DNA of 64,000 nt from Pseudomonas antarctica (GCF_001647715.1 NZ_CP015600.1:1364001-1428000), one strand, 5' to 3'. Counted from the first letter of the stretch, positions 44,089-53,597 are shown. Numbers and translations: made by a program. The notes: generated from the letters alone by a model not told the origin.

Positions 44089-44556
44089 ATGACTGTTGTA
44101 CTCGATACACTCGTCGCCGTTCGGCGCATTGCGATGGACCTGCTCGCTCGCCGCGAGCATGGTCGAGTCGAGCTGACGCGTAAACTGCGTCAGCGAGGCG
44201 CAGAGCCCGAGATGATCGAAAGCGCCCTCGACCGCTTGACGGAAGAGGGGCTGCTGTCGGAAGCCCGTTACCTTGAAAGCTTTGTCTCCTACCGCGCGCG
44301 CTCCGGCTACGGCCCAGCGCGAATTCGTGAAGAGTTGAGCCAGCGTGGCCTGCAACGTGCCGATATCGACCTCGCCCTGCGTGAGTGCGGTATCAGTTGG
44401 CAGTCGCAATTGGAAGATACCTGGCGCCGCAAGTTTTCAGGGCATCTACCGATTGATGCCAGGGAGCGTGCGAAGCAAGGGCGCTTCCTGAGCTATCGCG
44501 GGTTTTCGATGGAGATGATCAGCCGCTTACTGAGCGGCCGCGACATGGATGACTAA
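44089..44556 (+). CDS. recX: RecA regulator RecX
   Basis: A 155-residue RecX with the three-helix repeat units ([36 protein letters not shown]). It binds RecA filaments and limits their activity. It follows recA by eight bases, so the two are cotranscribed. Confidence 0.97.
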   Translation: MTVVLDTLVAVRRIAMDLLARREHGRVELTRKLRQRGAEPEMIESALDRLTEEGLLSEARYLESFVSYRARSGYGPARIREELSQRGLQRADIDLALRECGISWQSQLEDTWRRKFSGHLPIDARERAKQGRFLSYRGFSMEMISRLLSGRDMDD

Positions 44557-44580
44557 GTGCTGAGCTGCTGAACTTTAAAG

Positions 44581-44667
44581 TGTGGGAGCTGGCTTACCTG
44601 CGATGTGGGCATTTCGGTATGCCCGTAGGATCGCAGTGATGCCATCGCAGGCAAGCCGGCTCCCACA
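44581..44667. repeat. REP element pair
   Basis: TGTGGGAGCTGGC and GCCGGCTCCCACA arms with a palindromic spacer, between recX and its terminator. Confidence 0.9.
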
Positions 44668-44699
44668 TCGAATCTGCTCCACCTGTAGATCCTGCTTAA

Positions 44700-44739
44700 A
44701 AAAAAAGGCCCACTATGAAAATAGTGGGCCTTTTTTTTT
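44700..44739. terminator. Bidirectional terminator between recX and the LOG gene
   Basis: The perfect 9-bp stem GGCCCACTA/TAGTGGGCC is flanked by A-run and T-run, so it stops convergent transcription from both sides. Confidence 0.93.
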
Positions 44740-44749
44740 GCCTTGAAAA

Positions 44750-45862
44750 TCACGCAGGCTCTGGCGTTACTCGCTGCTGCGTCTTCCCCTGAGCCTGTGC
44801 CCAGTTTTCCGGCAAGTTGATGTAATCCACCAACTCCCGCAATCGGCCCTGATCACGACCATTGAAGTTGAACACCAGCCGCGTCAAATGGCTGAACCTT
44901 GGTTCATCATGTTCCTCGCCTGTGTAAGCAAGCTGCTGGAACTCACCACTTAGCCGCAGGCTGGCAAACTCGCTCTGCAAGTGGGCGAGTGCACGGTCAC
45001 TGAGTGGATGATTCATGCGCACTACAAACTCACGCTTCAACCAGCGCGTGGAATGGAAGTTGGCATAGAACTGGTTTATCTCTTCTACCGCTTCTTCAGC
45101 GCTGTGCACCAGGCGGACCAGCTTTAGGTCGGTGGGCAGGATATAGCGATTGGCTTCCAGCTGGCTACGAATGAAGTCCAGTGCGCCTTGCCAGAAACCA
45201 CCGCCTGGGGCATCCAGCAATACTACCGGCACCAGCGGGCTCTTGCCGGTCTGGATCAGGGTCAGCACTTCGAGTGCTTCATCCAGCGTGCCAAAACCGC
45301 CCGGGCACAGCACCAACGCGTCGGCTTCCTTGACGAAGAACAGCTTGCGGGTAAAGAAGAAGTGGAAAGACAGCAGGTTCTCGGTGCCATCAATGGTCGG
45401 GTTGGCGTGCTGTTCAAACGGCAGGTTGATGTTGAACCCCAGGCTGTGTTCCAGGCCCGCACCCTCGTGGGCAGCCGCCATGATGCCGCCACCGCCGCCC
45501 GTGATCACCATCAGGTCGGATTGCGCCAGCAGCGTGCCGACTTCCCTGGCCAAGGCGTACAGCGGGCTTTCGACCGGCGTGCGCGCCGAGCCAAACACCG
45601 TGACCTTGCGGCGGTCCTTGAACTGTTCCAGCACACGGAAGGCGTTATCCAGCTCGCGAATCGCCTGCAGCGTGATTTTTGCATTCCAACGGTTGCGGTC
45701 ATCCTGGGCCATGCGCAGGACGGTGAGGATCATGTCGCGATAAAGGGGAATATTCGGGCTGTTGGGGGCGATCAACTGGAGTTGTGCGTCGACCTGCTGC
45801 GTGAGGTCCGCCCCGTTTTCGTCAAAATGACGGAGCAGGTGGTCATTCGATTCGTAAGGCAT
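44750..45862 (-). CDS. LOG-family protein (TIGR00730-like Rossmann fold)
   Basis: A 370-residue protein with the lysine-decarboxylase-like/LOG fold. The GGGGGIM nucleotide-binding motif lies at about residues 122-128 and the PGGFGTLDE active-site motif at 187-195. Members cleave nucleoside 5'-monophosphates, for example cytokinin activation in plants and Pseudomonas LOGs, or purine/pyrimidine nucleotide salvage. It is longer than the minimal about 200-residue form, with extra N- and C-terminal regions. The substrate cannot be assigned. Confidence 0.9.
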   Translation of the reverse strand: MPYESNDHLLRHFDENGADLTQQVDAQLQLIAPNSPNIPLYRDMILTVLRMAQDDRNRWNAKITLQAIRELDNAFRVLEQFKDRRKVTVFGSARTPVESPLYALAREVGTLLAQSDLMVITGGGGGIMAAAHEGAGLEHSLGFNINLPFEQHANPTIDGTENLLSFHFFFTRKLFFVKEADALVLCPGGFGTLDEALEVLTLIQTGKSPLVPVVLLDAPGGGFWQGALDFIRSQLEANRYILPTDLKLVRLVHSAEEAVEEINQFYANFHSTRWLKREFVVRMNHPLSDRALAHLQSEFASLRLSGEFQQLAYTGEEHDEPRFSHLTRLVFNFNGRDQGRLRELVDYINLPENWAQAQGKTQQRVTPEPA

Positions 45863-46240
45863 TCAACTTCTCCTTCTTCACAGAACCTGGGCCATCGGCG
45901 AGATATTCGTCCGGGACCGCGACACTGCATGTGTCGCTGCATGCCCAAGGCATTGCACGGTGTTCGCCAAGGGGCAAAGCGGGCTCTGTATGTTCCTTGT
46001 GATTTAGAAACCTTTGCACTGCAAGTCGCAGGCGGGCAACCCTCTTTTGCCCTGAAAATATTACAGAACGGCGTGGGAAACGCTGTGGAGGGGCTACCGG
46101 GATGACTTGATCATGAGCCGAAAAACCCTTGGCTGGCAACCGCTTATTGGTCACTCATCAAGCAGTTTAGTTGCCGGCTGGCAAGTGACGCGGGGGAGGT
46201 GCGCGCTGCTGGACAGCCGCGCGCGATCATCGAGTAACAG
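45863..46240. other. Intergenic region with no supported feature
   Basis: A 378-bp gap between two leftward genes. No start site with conserved product, repeat or terminator stands out. It should contain the LOG-gene promoter. Confidence 0.4.
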
Positions 46241-46681
46241 TTACTTTTTCTTCTTCGCAGCAGCGGGTGCCGGGCAATCCGCTTCCACAAACTTGACCGA
46301 TGCCACAGGGCGGTTGGTCTTGTTCTCGGTGATTTCATAGCGCATCACTGCGCCTTTGGCCATCAACTCGCGGTAACCCTTGTTCAGGCACACGCTTTGG
46401 CCCAACTGGAAGTACACGGCCTTCGGGTTGGCGCGCATCTGTTCGGCACGATCAGGTTGCACACTGAGGTGATCGATCAGTTGCATGCCTTCAACGGTGT
46501 AGGCCACTTCCAGGGTCTTTTCATCAATTTCCCGGGGCAGGTCCTTGTTGCTTTCTGCCGCGACGCTTTGCAGCTTCCTGTTCATTTGGGCCTCCAGCAG
46601 CGAGGCCGCGTGGGCGCCCATGGGCAGAACCAGCGCAAGGGCGACGGATGGGGCAACAAGGCGCAGCATGGAACGCAGCAT
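46241..46681 (-). CDS. PA3611-family exported protein
   Basis: A 146-residue exported protein with a signal peptide (about residues 1-25, ending GAHA-A). Two cysteines (C97 in LGQSVCLNKGY and one near the C-terminus, EADCPAP) may form a disulphide. It ends in a Lys tail. It resembles P. aeruginosa PA3611, described as quorum-sensing regulated, and lies in the equivalent neighbourhood. Biochemical role unknown. Confidence 0.8.
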   Translation of the reverse strand: MLRSMLRLVAPSVALALVLPMGAHAASLLEAQMNRKLQSVAAESNKDLPREIDEKTLEVAYTVEGMQLIDHLSVQPDRAEQMRANPKAVYFQLGQSVCLNKGYRELMAKGAVMRYEITENKTNRPVASVKFVEADCPAPAAAKKKK

Positions 46682-46880
46682 GAAACTCTCCTGATTCGGT
46701 TACTGGTGCATAGACCAGCCACTGCGCTGTGCGTTCAGTGGCGCGCAATTATAGGTGACCGCTTGCCACTACAGCCAGGCGTATCGCTGAGAAGTGTCAG
46801 TGGCTCTGGTAAACTGCCGCCAATTAAAGCCTGCCTCGAGTTCCCTCAGTGTCGATTTCCCCTGCTACGCGGCGCATCCG

Positions 46881-47600
46881 ATGAGCCACGCCGTCTCCCG
46901 CTTGCGTACCCAGCGCCTGGCGCGTGCCGTCAGGCCGTTTCTCAACCGAGGCTCGCGCGCCGAGCGGTGCCCCGGTTGCCGGGTGATTCCCGAGTACTGC
47001 CTGTGCGCCTGGCGCCCGACGGTGCAGGCTCGGTCTGCGATGTGCCTGCTGATGCACGATGTCGAGCCGATGAAACCCAGTAACACTGGCTGGCTGATCG
47101 CCGATGTAATCGCCGACACCACTGCGTTTGCCTGGTCGCGCACGGAGGTTGATCCCGAATTGCTGACGCTGTTGGTCGACCCGCAGTGGCAGCCCTACAT
47201 CGTGTTTCCGGGTGAATTCGTGGTGCCTGAGCGGGTTGTCAGCGAAGTGACGGTTGAGGAGGGCAAGCGCCCGCTGTTCGTCCTGCTGGACGGTACCTGG
47301 AGCGAAGCGCGCAAGATGTTCCGCAAAAGCCCCTACCTGGAACACCTGCCCGTACTGAGCCTGGCGCCCGAGCAGTTGTCTCGCTACAAACTGCGTCGTT
47401 CCAAGCGTGATGATCACTTCTGCACCGCCGAAGTGGCGGCGCTGTGCCTGGAACTGGCTGATGACCTGGCCGCCGCCGAAGTGCTCGACGCTTACCTCGA
47501 CGTCTTCAGCACCCATTACCTGGCAGCCAAGTTCAACTTATCCCTGGACTCGACGGATAGCGTCCATACTCGTCTTGCACCCTATATCCCGGTGCTATAA
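46881..47600 (+). CDS. DTW-domain tRNA-uridine aminocarboxypropyltransferase (TapT-like)
   Basis: A 239-residue DTW-domain protein. It has an N-terminal zinc-ribbon-like CPGCRVIPEYCLC, the LLDGTWSEARKM signature (about residues 140-151) and the LSRYKLRRSKR loop. E. coli TapT of this family makes acp3U47 in tRNA. I chose the ATG at 46881 because the sequence before it does not fit the family. Confidence 0.88.
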   Translation: MSHAVSRLRTQRLARAVRPFLNRGSRAERCPGCRVIPEYCLCAWRPTVQARSAMCLLMHDVEPMKPSNTGWLIADVIADTTAFAWSRTEVDPELLTLLVDPQWQPYIVFPGEFVVPERVVSEVTVEEGKRPLFVLLDGTWSEARKMFRKSPYLEHLPVLSLAPEQLSRYKLRRSKRDDHFCTAEVAALCLELADDLAAAEVLDAYLDVFSTHYLAAKFNLSLDSTDSVHTRLAPYIPVL

Positions 47601-47852
47601 CCAGACGACGTTTGCATGATGGCACCGTAAATCCTCAACTGGCTAAAATGCCCACGGGCGTAGTGCTTGACCCTCCAGGCTCCGCTGGGCATGCTGGGCG
47701 CCGATTGGGGCGTGAGCGTGAATTTTCAGCGTCGTTTCAGGTGTTTTTGACGTTGAACGTGCCCTGTGGCGATGGCTGCCTGGCCGTCGCCTTGTGTACT
47801 GGCGAACCCTGAACCCATCAGGGCTCCCATAAAAAACAGGATCATTTAATCA

Positions 47853-48503
47853 ATGGCCACATACGAAATCCTGATAGCCGATGACCATCCGCTGTTTCGC
47901 AGTGCGCTGCATCAGGCCGTTACCCTGGGCCTTGGTCCGGACGTGCGCCTGGTTGAGGTGGCCAGCATTGCCGAGCTGGAAGCCCGCCTCACCGAAAAGT
48001 CCGATTGGGACCTCGTGCTGCTCGACCTCAACATGCCAGGTGCCTACGGTTTCTCGGGGCTGGTGCTGTTGCGCGGGCAATACCCGCAAATTCCGGTGGT
48101 GATGGTATCGGCCCAGGAAGACGCCGACGTGGTGGTGCGCTCCAAGGAGTTTGGCGCCAGCGGCTTTATTCCCAAGTCGAGTGCCATGGAGGATATCCAG
48201 AACGCCGTTCGCAAGGTGTTGGACGGCGATGTGTCCTGGCCACCGCAAGCGTTCGAAGAAATCAATGTGTCCGACGAAGCCAAGGCCGCGCGCGATGGCC
48301 TCGCGAGCCTGACGCCCCAGCAATTCCGGGTATTGACCATGGTCTGCGAAGGTTTGCTGAACAAGCAGATTGCTTATGAGCTCAGCGTGTCGGAAGCGAC
48401 CATCAAGGCCCATGTCACGGCGATCTTCCGCAAATTGGGGGTGCGTACGCGAACCCAGGCGGCGCTGCTCTTGCAACAACTTGAGTCAATTTCGCAGCAT
48501 TAA
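47853..48503 (+). CDS. erdR: LuxR-type response regulator (ErdR-like)
   Basis: A 216-residue response regulator. The receiver domain (1 to about 120) has the acidic pair D10-D11 and phospho-acceptor D58 (LVLLDLNMPG). The C-terminal LuxR helix-turn-helix (about 145-210) includes LTPQQFRVLTMVCEGLLNKQIA. Its similarity and its place before dgkA match P. aeruginosa ErdR (PA3604), which controls ethanol and acetate metabolism. No sensor kinase lies nearby. Confidence 0.88.
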   Translation: MATYEILIADDHPLFRSALHQAVTLGLGPDVRLVEVASIAELEARLTEKSDWDLVLLDLNMPGAYGFSGLVLLRGQYPQIPVVMVSAQEDADVVVRSKEFGASGFIPKSSAMEDIQNAVRKVLDGDVSWPPQAFEEINVSDEAKAARDGLASLTPQQFRVLTMVCEGLLNKQIAYELSVSEATIKAHVTAIFRKLGVRTRTQAALLLQQLESISQH

Positions 48504-48578
48504 GCGGTTAGCGATTCACGCTTTTTTGACTTTGTGTCATCTAGTTTCCCCACTTCTTTGGTTCAGTTGCCTACATCT

Positions 48579-48941
48579 ATGTCGCCTTTCAAGGGTCAAA
48601 CCGGTATCAAACGTATCTTCAACGCAGGGAGCTATTCTCTGGATGGCCTGCGCGCGGCTTTCACCGGCGAGGCGGCATTCCGTCAGTTGGTGTTGCTGAA
48701 TGTCATCCTGATCCCGTTGAGCTTTTTCCTGCACGTCAGCCGGGTCGAGCGCGCTTTGCTGATCGCGGTGTGCCTGCTGGCGTTGATCGTCGAGCTGCTC
48801 AACTCAGCCGTAGAAGCGGCGATCGACCGCATCTCGCTCGACCGTCACCCTTTGTCGAAAAACGCCAAGGACATGGGCAGCGCCGCGCAATTCGTGGCAC
48901 TGACCATGATCACCCTGGTGTGGGCCGTGATTCTGATCTGA
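48579..48941 (+). CDS. dgkA: Diacylglycerol kinase
   Basis: A 120-residue integral membrane DgkA with three helices and the catalytic ELLNSAVEAAIDR motif (E72, N75, E79). It recycles diacylglycerol released during membrane-derived glucan synthesis. I chose the ATG at 48579 as the conserved start (MSPFKGQTGIKRI). Confidence 0.95.
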   Translation: MSPFKGQTGIKRIFNAGSYSLDGLRAAFTGEAAFRQLVLLNVILIPLSFFLHVSRVERALLIAVCLLALIVELLNSAVEAAIDRISLDRHPLSKNAKDMGSAAQFVALTMITLVWAVILI

Positions 48942-48944
48942 GGA

Positions 48945-49871
48945 TCAGGCAATGCTCGGCAGCACGATCTCGTCGCTGCGCTGAACCCCGGCGGTGAAAG
49001 CGCGGCACAGCTCCAGAAACTCGCGCATCGCCGAGGTCTGGTATTTCTGTTTATGCCAGATGAAGTAGAACTGCCGGGCCAGGTCCAGGTCCGGGGTTTC
49101 CACCGGCACCAAACTGCCACGGCGGAACGCATCGCGCAGTGCCAGCCGGGAAATGCAGCCAATCCCCAATCCCGATTCCACCGCACGCTTGATCGCCTCG
49201 GTGTGTTCCAGTTCCAGGCGGATATTCAGCGCGCTGCGGTGATGGCGCATGGCCTGGTCAAACGTCAGGCGTGTGCCTGAACCTTGTTCGCGCAGGATCC
49301 ACGCTTCATGGGTCAGCTCTTCCATGGTCGCCACGCCGCGTTTGGCCAAATGATGCTGGGGCGCACAAAACACCACCAGCTCATCTTCGACCCAGGTTTG
49401 CACCTCGATGTCCGGGTGGCTGCAGTCGCCTTCGATTAGACCCAGGTCAATTTCGTAGTGCGCGACCTGGTGCACGATATTCGCAGTGTTCTGCACATGC
49501 AGCTTCACCTGGCTCTCGGGGTGCTGCTGCATGAAGCTGCCGATCAGCAGGGTGGCCAGGTAATTGCCGATGGTCAGGGTGGCGCCGACCGCCAGGGAGC
49601 CGAAGCCGGACTTGCCGTTGAGCAGGTCTTCGATCTCCTTGGCCTGGTCCAGCAGCGCCACGGCCTGGGGCAATAGCTGGTGGCCAAGGGCGTTGAGGCT
49701 CAGCCGTTTGCCCGCGCGGTCGAATAATTGGCAGCTGGATTGACGCTCCAACTCGGTAATCGACGTGCTGGCGGCGGATTGAGATAAGGCCAGAAGGCCA
49801 GCAGCGCGTGAGACGCTTTCCTGCTGGGCGACGGCGACGAAAACTTGCAGTTGACGTAGAGTAAATCGCAT
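48945..49871 (-). CDS. finR: LysR-type regulator of fpr (FinR-like)
   Basis: A 308-residue LysR regulator: N-terminal winged helix (MRFTLRQLQVFVAVAQQESV to about residue 60) and C-terminal periplasmic-binding-like sensor domain. It is divergent from a ferredoxin-NADP reductase gene, the arrangement of FinR in Pseudomonas, where it activates fpr under oxidative stress and iron-sulfur need. I chose the start at 49871. Confidence 0.92.
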   Translation of the reverse strand: MRFTLRQLQVFVAVAQQESVSRAAGLLALSQSAASTSITELERQSSCQLFDRAGKRLSLNALGHQLLPQAVALLDQAKEIEDLLNGKSGFGSLAVGATLTIGNYLATLLIGSFMQQHPESQVKLHVQNTANIVHQVAHYEIDLGLIEGDCSHPDIEVQTWVEDELVVFCAPQHHLAKRGVATMEELTHEAWILREQGSGTRLTFDQAMRHHRSALNIRLELEHTEAIKRAVESGLGIGCISRLALRDAFRRGSLVPVETPDLDLARQFYFIWHKQKYQTSAMREFLELCRAFTAGVQRSDEIVLPSIA

Positions 49872-49995
49872 ATCTATATAACCGATAACCCTTATCTTAA
49901 TAATCCAGTTAACAGATATTGTCGCCGCCATTAGAATGCTGTGCAATTGCGCATCCAAACATTGGCGCAGACCCATTTCCAGGAGTTCCCCGTAC

Positions 49996-50775
49996 ATGAG
50001 CAACATGAACCACGAGCGTGTCCTCAGTGTTCATCACTGGAACGACACTCTGTTCAGCTTCAAGTGCACCCGCGATCCGGGCCTGCGCTTCGAGAACGGT
50101 CAGTTCGTGATGATCGGCCTGCAACAGCCCAACGGCCGCCCGCTCATGCGCGCTTACTCCATTGCCAGTCCGAACTGGGAAGAGCATCTGGAGTTCTTCA
50201 GCATCAAAGTGCCGGATGGCCCGCTGACTTCACAATTGCAGCACTTGAAGGAAGGCGACGAGATCATCATCAGCAAAAAACCGACAGGCACCCTGGTGCT
50301 TGACGATTTGAAGCCGGGCAAACACCTGTATCTGCTCAGCACCGGTACTGGCCTCGCTCCATTCATGAGCGTGATCCAGGACCCGGAGACCTACGAGCGT
50401 TTCGAAAAAGTGATCCTGTGCCACGGCGTGCGTTACGTCAACGAAGTCGCCTACCGCGAATTCATCACCGAACACCTGCCGCAGAACGAGTTCTTCGGCG
50501 AGGCGCTGCGTGACAAGTTGATCTACTACCCGACGGTGACCCGCGAGCCGTTCGAAAACGAAGGCCGCCTGACCGACCTGATGCGCAGCGGCAAGCTGTT
50601 CCGCGACATCGGCCTGCCTCCGATCAACCCCGAGGACGACCGTGCCATGCTGTGCGGCAGCCCAAGCATGTTGGACGAGACCAGCGAAGTGCTGAACAGC
50701 TTCGGCCTGAAGGTTTCGCCGCGTATGCGTGAGCCGGGTGACTACTTGATCGAACGCGCGTTCGTCGAGAAGTAA
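49996..50775 (+). CDS. fpr: Ferredoxin--NADP reductase
   Basis: A 259-residue flavoprotein. The FAD motif RAYSIASP lies at about residues 51-58 and the NADP-binding STGTGLAPFMSV at about 115-126; the C-terminal aromatic-free ending AFVEK is typical of the bacterial subclass. It supplies electrons to ferredoxin or flavodoxin. The ATG at 49996 follows an AGGAG site. Divergent from finR. Confidence 0.96.
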   Translation: MSNMNHERVLSVHHWNDTLFSFKCTRDPGLRFENGQFVMIGLQQPNGRPLMRAYSIASPNWEEHLEFFSIKVPDGPLTSQLQHLKEGDEIIISKKPTGTLVLDDLKPGKHLYLLSTGTGLAPFMSVIQDPETYERFEKVILCHGVRYVNEVAYREFITEHLPQNEFFGEALRDKLIYYPTVTREPFENEGRLTDLMRSGKLFRDIGLPPINPEDDRAMLCGSPSMLDETSEVLNSFGLKVSPRMREPGDYLIERAFVEK

Positions 50776-50792
50776 TCACCGATCCAAATGAA

Positions 50793-50910
50793 TGTGGGAG
50801 CTGGCTTTTGTGGGAGCTGGCTTGCCTGCGATAGCATTACCTCGGTTCAACTGAACGACCGAGGTGTCTGCATCGCCGGCAAGCCAGCTCCCACACAAGC
50901 TGCTCCCACA
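50793..50910. repeat. REP element cluster
   Basis: Two partial GTGGGAGCTGGC units, then the inverted GCCAGCTCCCACA with a trailing GCTCCCACA. It lies between the convergent fpr and trmO genes. Confidence 0.9.
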
Positions 50911-50924
50911 TTTGTTTTCGGCGC

Positions 50925-51620
50925 TTATTTGGCTGGAACCACTTCCAGCACACAGATCACGCCCGCCTCCGGATAGTGCCAGCGCACATCCACATCCCAG
51001 AACTGTGCCCCGTATTCACGCTCAGGCCCCGGCGTCTGATACGCCGGCCGTGGGTCCTGTGCCAGACATTGCTCGATCAACGCCACCAACGGCTCGTCAA
51101 GGCGCTGAGCGTGGCCTTGTGCCTGGAGCAGGGCGGTCTTCAGCCACTGCACCGGAATCAGCTGCGGCGCGCTGCTCGCGATGCTGTTGGTGGCGCTGTC
51201 GATAATGTCGGCATACGGCACATACGGCTTGATATCCAGCACTGGCGTGCCATCCAGCAAATCAATCCCGGAAATCCACAACCGCCCCGGTTCGACCTTG
51301 TCCAGCTTGACCACTGACTGGCCAATGCCGTTGGGACGATGGGTCGCGCGGGTGGCAAATACACCCATGGACGTGTTGCCGCCCAGGCGTGGCGGGCGCA
51401 CTTTGAGCCGAGGCTTGTCTTCCAGAGCCTGGTGGAACAGAAACAGCAACCAGACATGGCTGACCTGTTCCAGGCCCTGCACCGCCTCACCCTGGTCGAA
51501 CGGCGCCACCAGCTCCAGCACGCCACGGGCGGCCGGCGCCAGTTGCGGCTGGCGCGGGATGGCGAACTTCTCCTTGAAACAGGAGCGCACGAAGCCGACG
51601 GGCGAGACCTGGTAACTCAT
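50925..51620 (-). CDS. trmO: tRNA (N6-threonylcarbamoyl-A37) methyltransferase
   Basis: A 231-residue TrmO (TsaA) that methylates t6A37 in tRNA-Thr. Family features are VGFVRSCFKEKFAIPRQP at the start, HVWLLFLFH, FATRATHRPNGIGQSVVKL and the DLLDGTPVLDIKPYVPY block. It ends the leftward cluster with the DUF1456 gene. Confidence 0.94.
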   Translation of the reverse strand: MSYQVSPVGFVRSCFKEKFAIPRQPQLAPAARGVLELVAPFDQGEAVQGLEQVSHVWLLFLFHQALEDKPRLKVRPPRLGGNTSMGVFATRATHRPNGIGQSVVKLDKVEPGRLWISGIDLLDGTPVLDIKPYVPYADIIDSATNSIASSAPQLIPVQWLKTALLQAQGHAQRLDEPLVALIEQCLAQDPRPAYQTPGPEREYGAQFWDVDVRWHYPEAGVICVLEVVPAK

Positions 51621-51623
51621 GGC

Positions 51624-52085
51624 TTACGCACGAACCCGCAGGGTCAGGCCCTTGAGGAAGTTACGCAGCAACTGGTCGCCGCAGGTGCGGTAGTTGGTGT
51701 GGCCGAACTTGCGGAACAGCGCGCTGAGCTCAGGTTTGGACACCGGGAATTCGGCAGCCTTGAGGATGGCGTGCATGTCGTCTTCTTTCAGTTCGAAGGC
51801 GACGCGCAGCTTCTTCAGGATGATGTTGTTGGTCACCGGGGTTTCAATCGGCTGCGGCGGACGCGTTTCGTCCTTGCCGCGCTTGAAAATCACCAGGCCA
51901 TCCAGGAAGTGAGCCATGACGTCGTCCGGGCAGAATACAAAACCTTCTTCCTCATCTTTCTTGAGGTAGGTCAGCAGGTCTTCCTTGGTCACGTCCATGC
52001 CGCCGAGTTTGATGATCTCGACCATCTTGTTGTCGCTGATGTCGAGCATGTAGCGCACGCTGCGCAGTACGTCGTTGTGAATCAT
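51624..52085 (-). CDS. DUF1456 (YehS-like) protein
   Basis: A 153-residue protein made of two DUF1456 repeats (MIHNDVLRSVRYMLDISDNKM... and ITNNIILKKLRVAFELKEDDM...). I chose the start at 52085 because MIHNDVLR is the usual family beginning. The function of the family is unknown. It is spaced three bases upstream of trmO, so they are probably cotranscribed. Confidence 0.93.
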   Translation of the reverse strand: MIHNDVLRSVRYMLDISDNKMVEIIKLGGMDVTKEDLLTYLKKDEEEGFVFCPDDVMAHFLDGLVIFKRGKDETRPPQPIETPVTNNIILKKLRVAFELKEDDMHAILKAAEFPVSKPELSALFRKFGHTNYRTCGDQLLRNFLKGLTLRVRA

Positions 52086-52152
52086 GGTGGGCAATCCTGG
52101 TATTCAACTGAGGGCACCGCCCAGTCAGGCGGTGTCAAGAAAGGGGTGCGGC

Positions 52153-52863
52153 TTAGAACTTCTCTTTGCCGGACAGGTAACGCCATTGGCCTACTGGCAC
52201 TTTGCCAATGGACACGCCGCCAATGCGAATACGGCGGATGGCGATGACTTTCAAGCCAACGGCTTCGCAGAACAGAGCGATGACGCCCGGTTGCGGGTTT
52301 TTCATCGCAAAGCGCAGGCGGTTTTCGTTCTGCCAGCTGGCTTTTACGGCCGGCAGCTCTTTGCCTTTGTAGGTCAGGCCGTGGTTCAGGCGATTGAGGC
52401 CATGAGCAACCATGTCGCCTTCGACTTCCACCACGTATTCCTGCTCGATCTTGGCGGCATCGGCGGTCAACTTGCGCAGAATCTTCCAGTCCTGGGTGAA
52501 CACCAACAGGCCGCTGGCCTTGGCTTGCAGGTCGGCACTGGCGGTCAGGCGCAGAAAGTGGCCTTTGAGCGGGCGTTTGCTGAAGCGGTGTTCTTCGGAC
52601 AGGGTCTCGGCGCTGATCGAGGCCATCGCCGTTTCGGCATCCATACCTACCGGCGCGTGCAACAGAATGGTCACCGGCTCCGGCACAGTGGCCTTGGCCT
52701 CTGGATCGAGCTCGACCTTCTGGGTGGTGATCTTGAACTGTGGCTCGTCAATCACTTCGCCGTCCACCGAGACCCAGCCGCCTTCGATAAACAGCTCAGC
52801 CTCCCGACGGGAGCAACCGACCAGTTCAATAAGGCGTTTGGAAAGGCGTATGGGGTCAGTCAT
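52153..52863 (-). CDS. S4-domain RsuA/RluF-type pseudouridine synthase homologue lacking the catalytic Asp
   Basis: A 236-residue protein with an N-terminal S4 RNA-binding domain (about residues 1-50) and a pseudouridine-synthase fold (about 60-230; the RIRIGGVSIGKVPVGQWR ending is typical of RsuA/RluF). Where active relatives have G-R-L-D-x-D-T-x-G-L this one reads ADLQAKASGLL (about residues 107-117): the catalytic Asp is replaced by Gln. So it may bind RNA without catalysing isomerisation. The rest of the fold looks intact. Confidence 0.85.
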   Translation of the reverse strand: MTDPIRLSKRLIELVGCSRREAELFIEGGWVSVDGEVIDEPQFKITTQKVELDPEAKATVPEPVTILLHAPVGMDAETAMASISAETLSEEHRFSKRPLKGHFLRLTASADLQAKASGLLVFTQDWKILRKLTADAAKIEQEYVVEVEGDMVAHGLNRLNHGLTYKGKELPAVKASWQNENRLRFAMKNPQPGVIALFCEAVGLKVIAIRRIRIGGVSIGKVPVGQWRYLSGKEKF

Positions 52864-52969
52864 GACAAGGGCCGTAGCAAAAGGGGGCGGCTATTGTACC
52901 TGTGTGGGCGCGGTTAATCCCGGCCCCATTTCAGCGTAGTGGCTTTATTGGTTGGTACACGGTTCAAAA

Positions 52970-53058
52970 TGTGGGAGCGGGCTTGCTCGCGAATGCGGTG
53001 GATCAGCTAGCACATCTTTGACTGACACACCGCATTCGCGAGCAAGCCCGCTCCCACA
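52970..53058. repeat. REP element pair
   Basis: TGTGGGAGCGGGC and GCCCGCTCCCACA arms, each next to TTGCTCGCGAATGCGGTG or its complement. A long perfect inverted repeat. Confidence 0.92.
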
Positions 53059-53074
53059 TTGGCACTGTGTTTCG

Positions 53075-53542
53075 TCAGCCACTGCGCCGTTGCTGTTGGC
53101 GCAAACGCATGTGCAGCAACGGGTACGGTTGGCCCAGGCCATCATGCTCCGCGCGTCCGATTACCTCGAACCCCTGCTTGAAGTAAAAGCCCAGGGCTTG
53201 TGGGTTCTGTTCGTTGACGTCCAGTGCATCGGCGTTCATGTGCTCGATCGCATAGCGCAGCAGTTGCCGGCCGAGGCCCTGGCCGCGGTGCTGTGGGTCG
53301 ATAAACAGCATCTCGACTTTACCCGCGGCCACCCCGGCAAACCCGGTAATACGCTGGCGCGCGTCTTTGGTGCAGATCAGCATGACGGCGTCCAGGTAAC
53401 GTGTCAGCACCAGTTCCTTAAGCAGCACGATGTAGCTGTCCGGCAAGAAGTCGTGGGTCGCGCGCACGGACGCTTCCCAGATCTGCGCCAATTGCGCGAA
53501 GTCGCTGATTTTAGGTGTGTGGATAACCGAATGCTGACGCAT
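53075..53542 (-). CDS. GNAT-family N-acetyltransferase
   Basis: A 155-residue GNAT acetyltransferase. The acetyl-CoA motif is visible as QHRGQGLGRQLL (about residues 83-94) preceded by the MLFIDP strand, with ALDVNEQNPQALGFYFKQGF in motif B. The substrate cannot be told. I chose the ATG at 53542; a longer frame has no site. Confidence 0.9.
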   Translation of the reverse strand: MRQHSVIHTPKISDFAQLAQIWEASVRATHDFLPDSYIVLLKELVLTRYLDAVMLICTKDARQRITGFAGVAAGKVEMLFIDPQHRGQGLGRQLLRYAIEHMNADALDVNEQNPQALGFYFKQGFEVIGRAEHDGLGQPYPLLHMRLRQQQRRSG

Positions 53543-53597
53543 GCCCGCTGCCCCTTGCCGATGATCGGCGTCGATGGGCAAACGATAGACCTAAAAA

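Noticed and set aside
43019..44110. A 363-codon frame on the minus strand opposite recA
   Set aside because: It is an antisense shadow of the highly conserved recA gene.
46794..46880. Longer N-terminus for the DTW-domain protein
   Set aside because: The extra residues do not fit the family and the ATG at 46881 gives a standard start.
44581..53058. REP elements as a dispersed CRISPR or attachment sites
   Set aside because: They have the standard Pseudomonas REP form with inverted arms and occur singly in intergenic regions.
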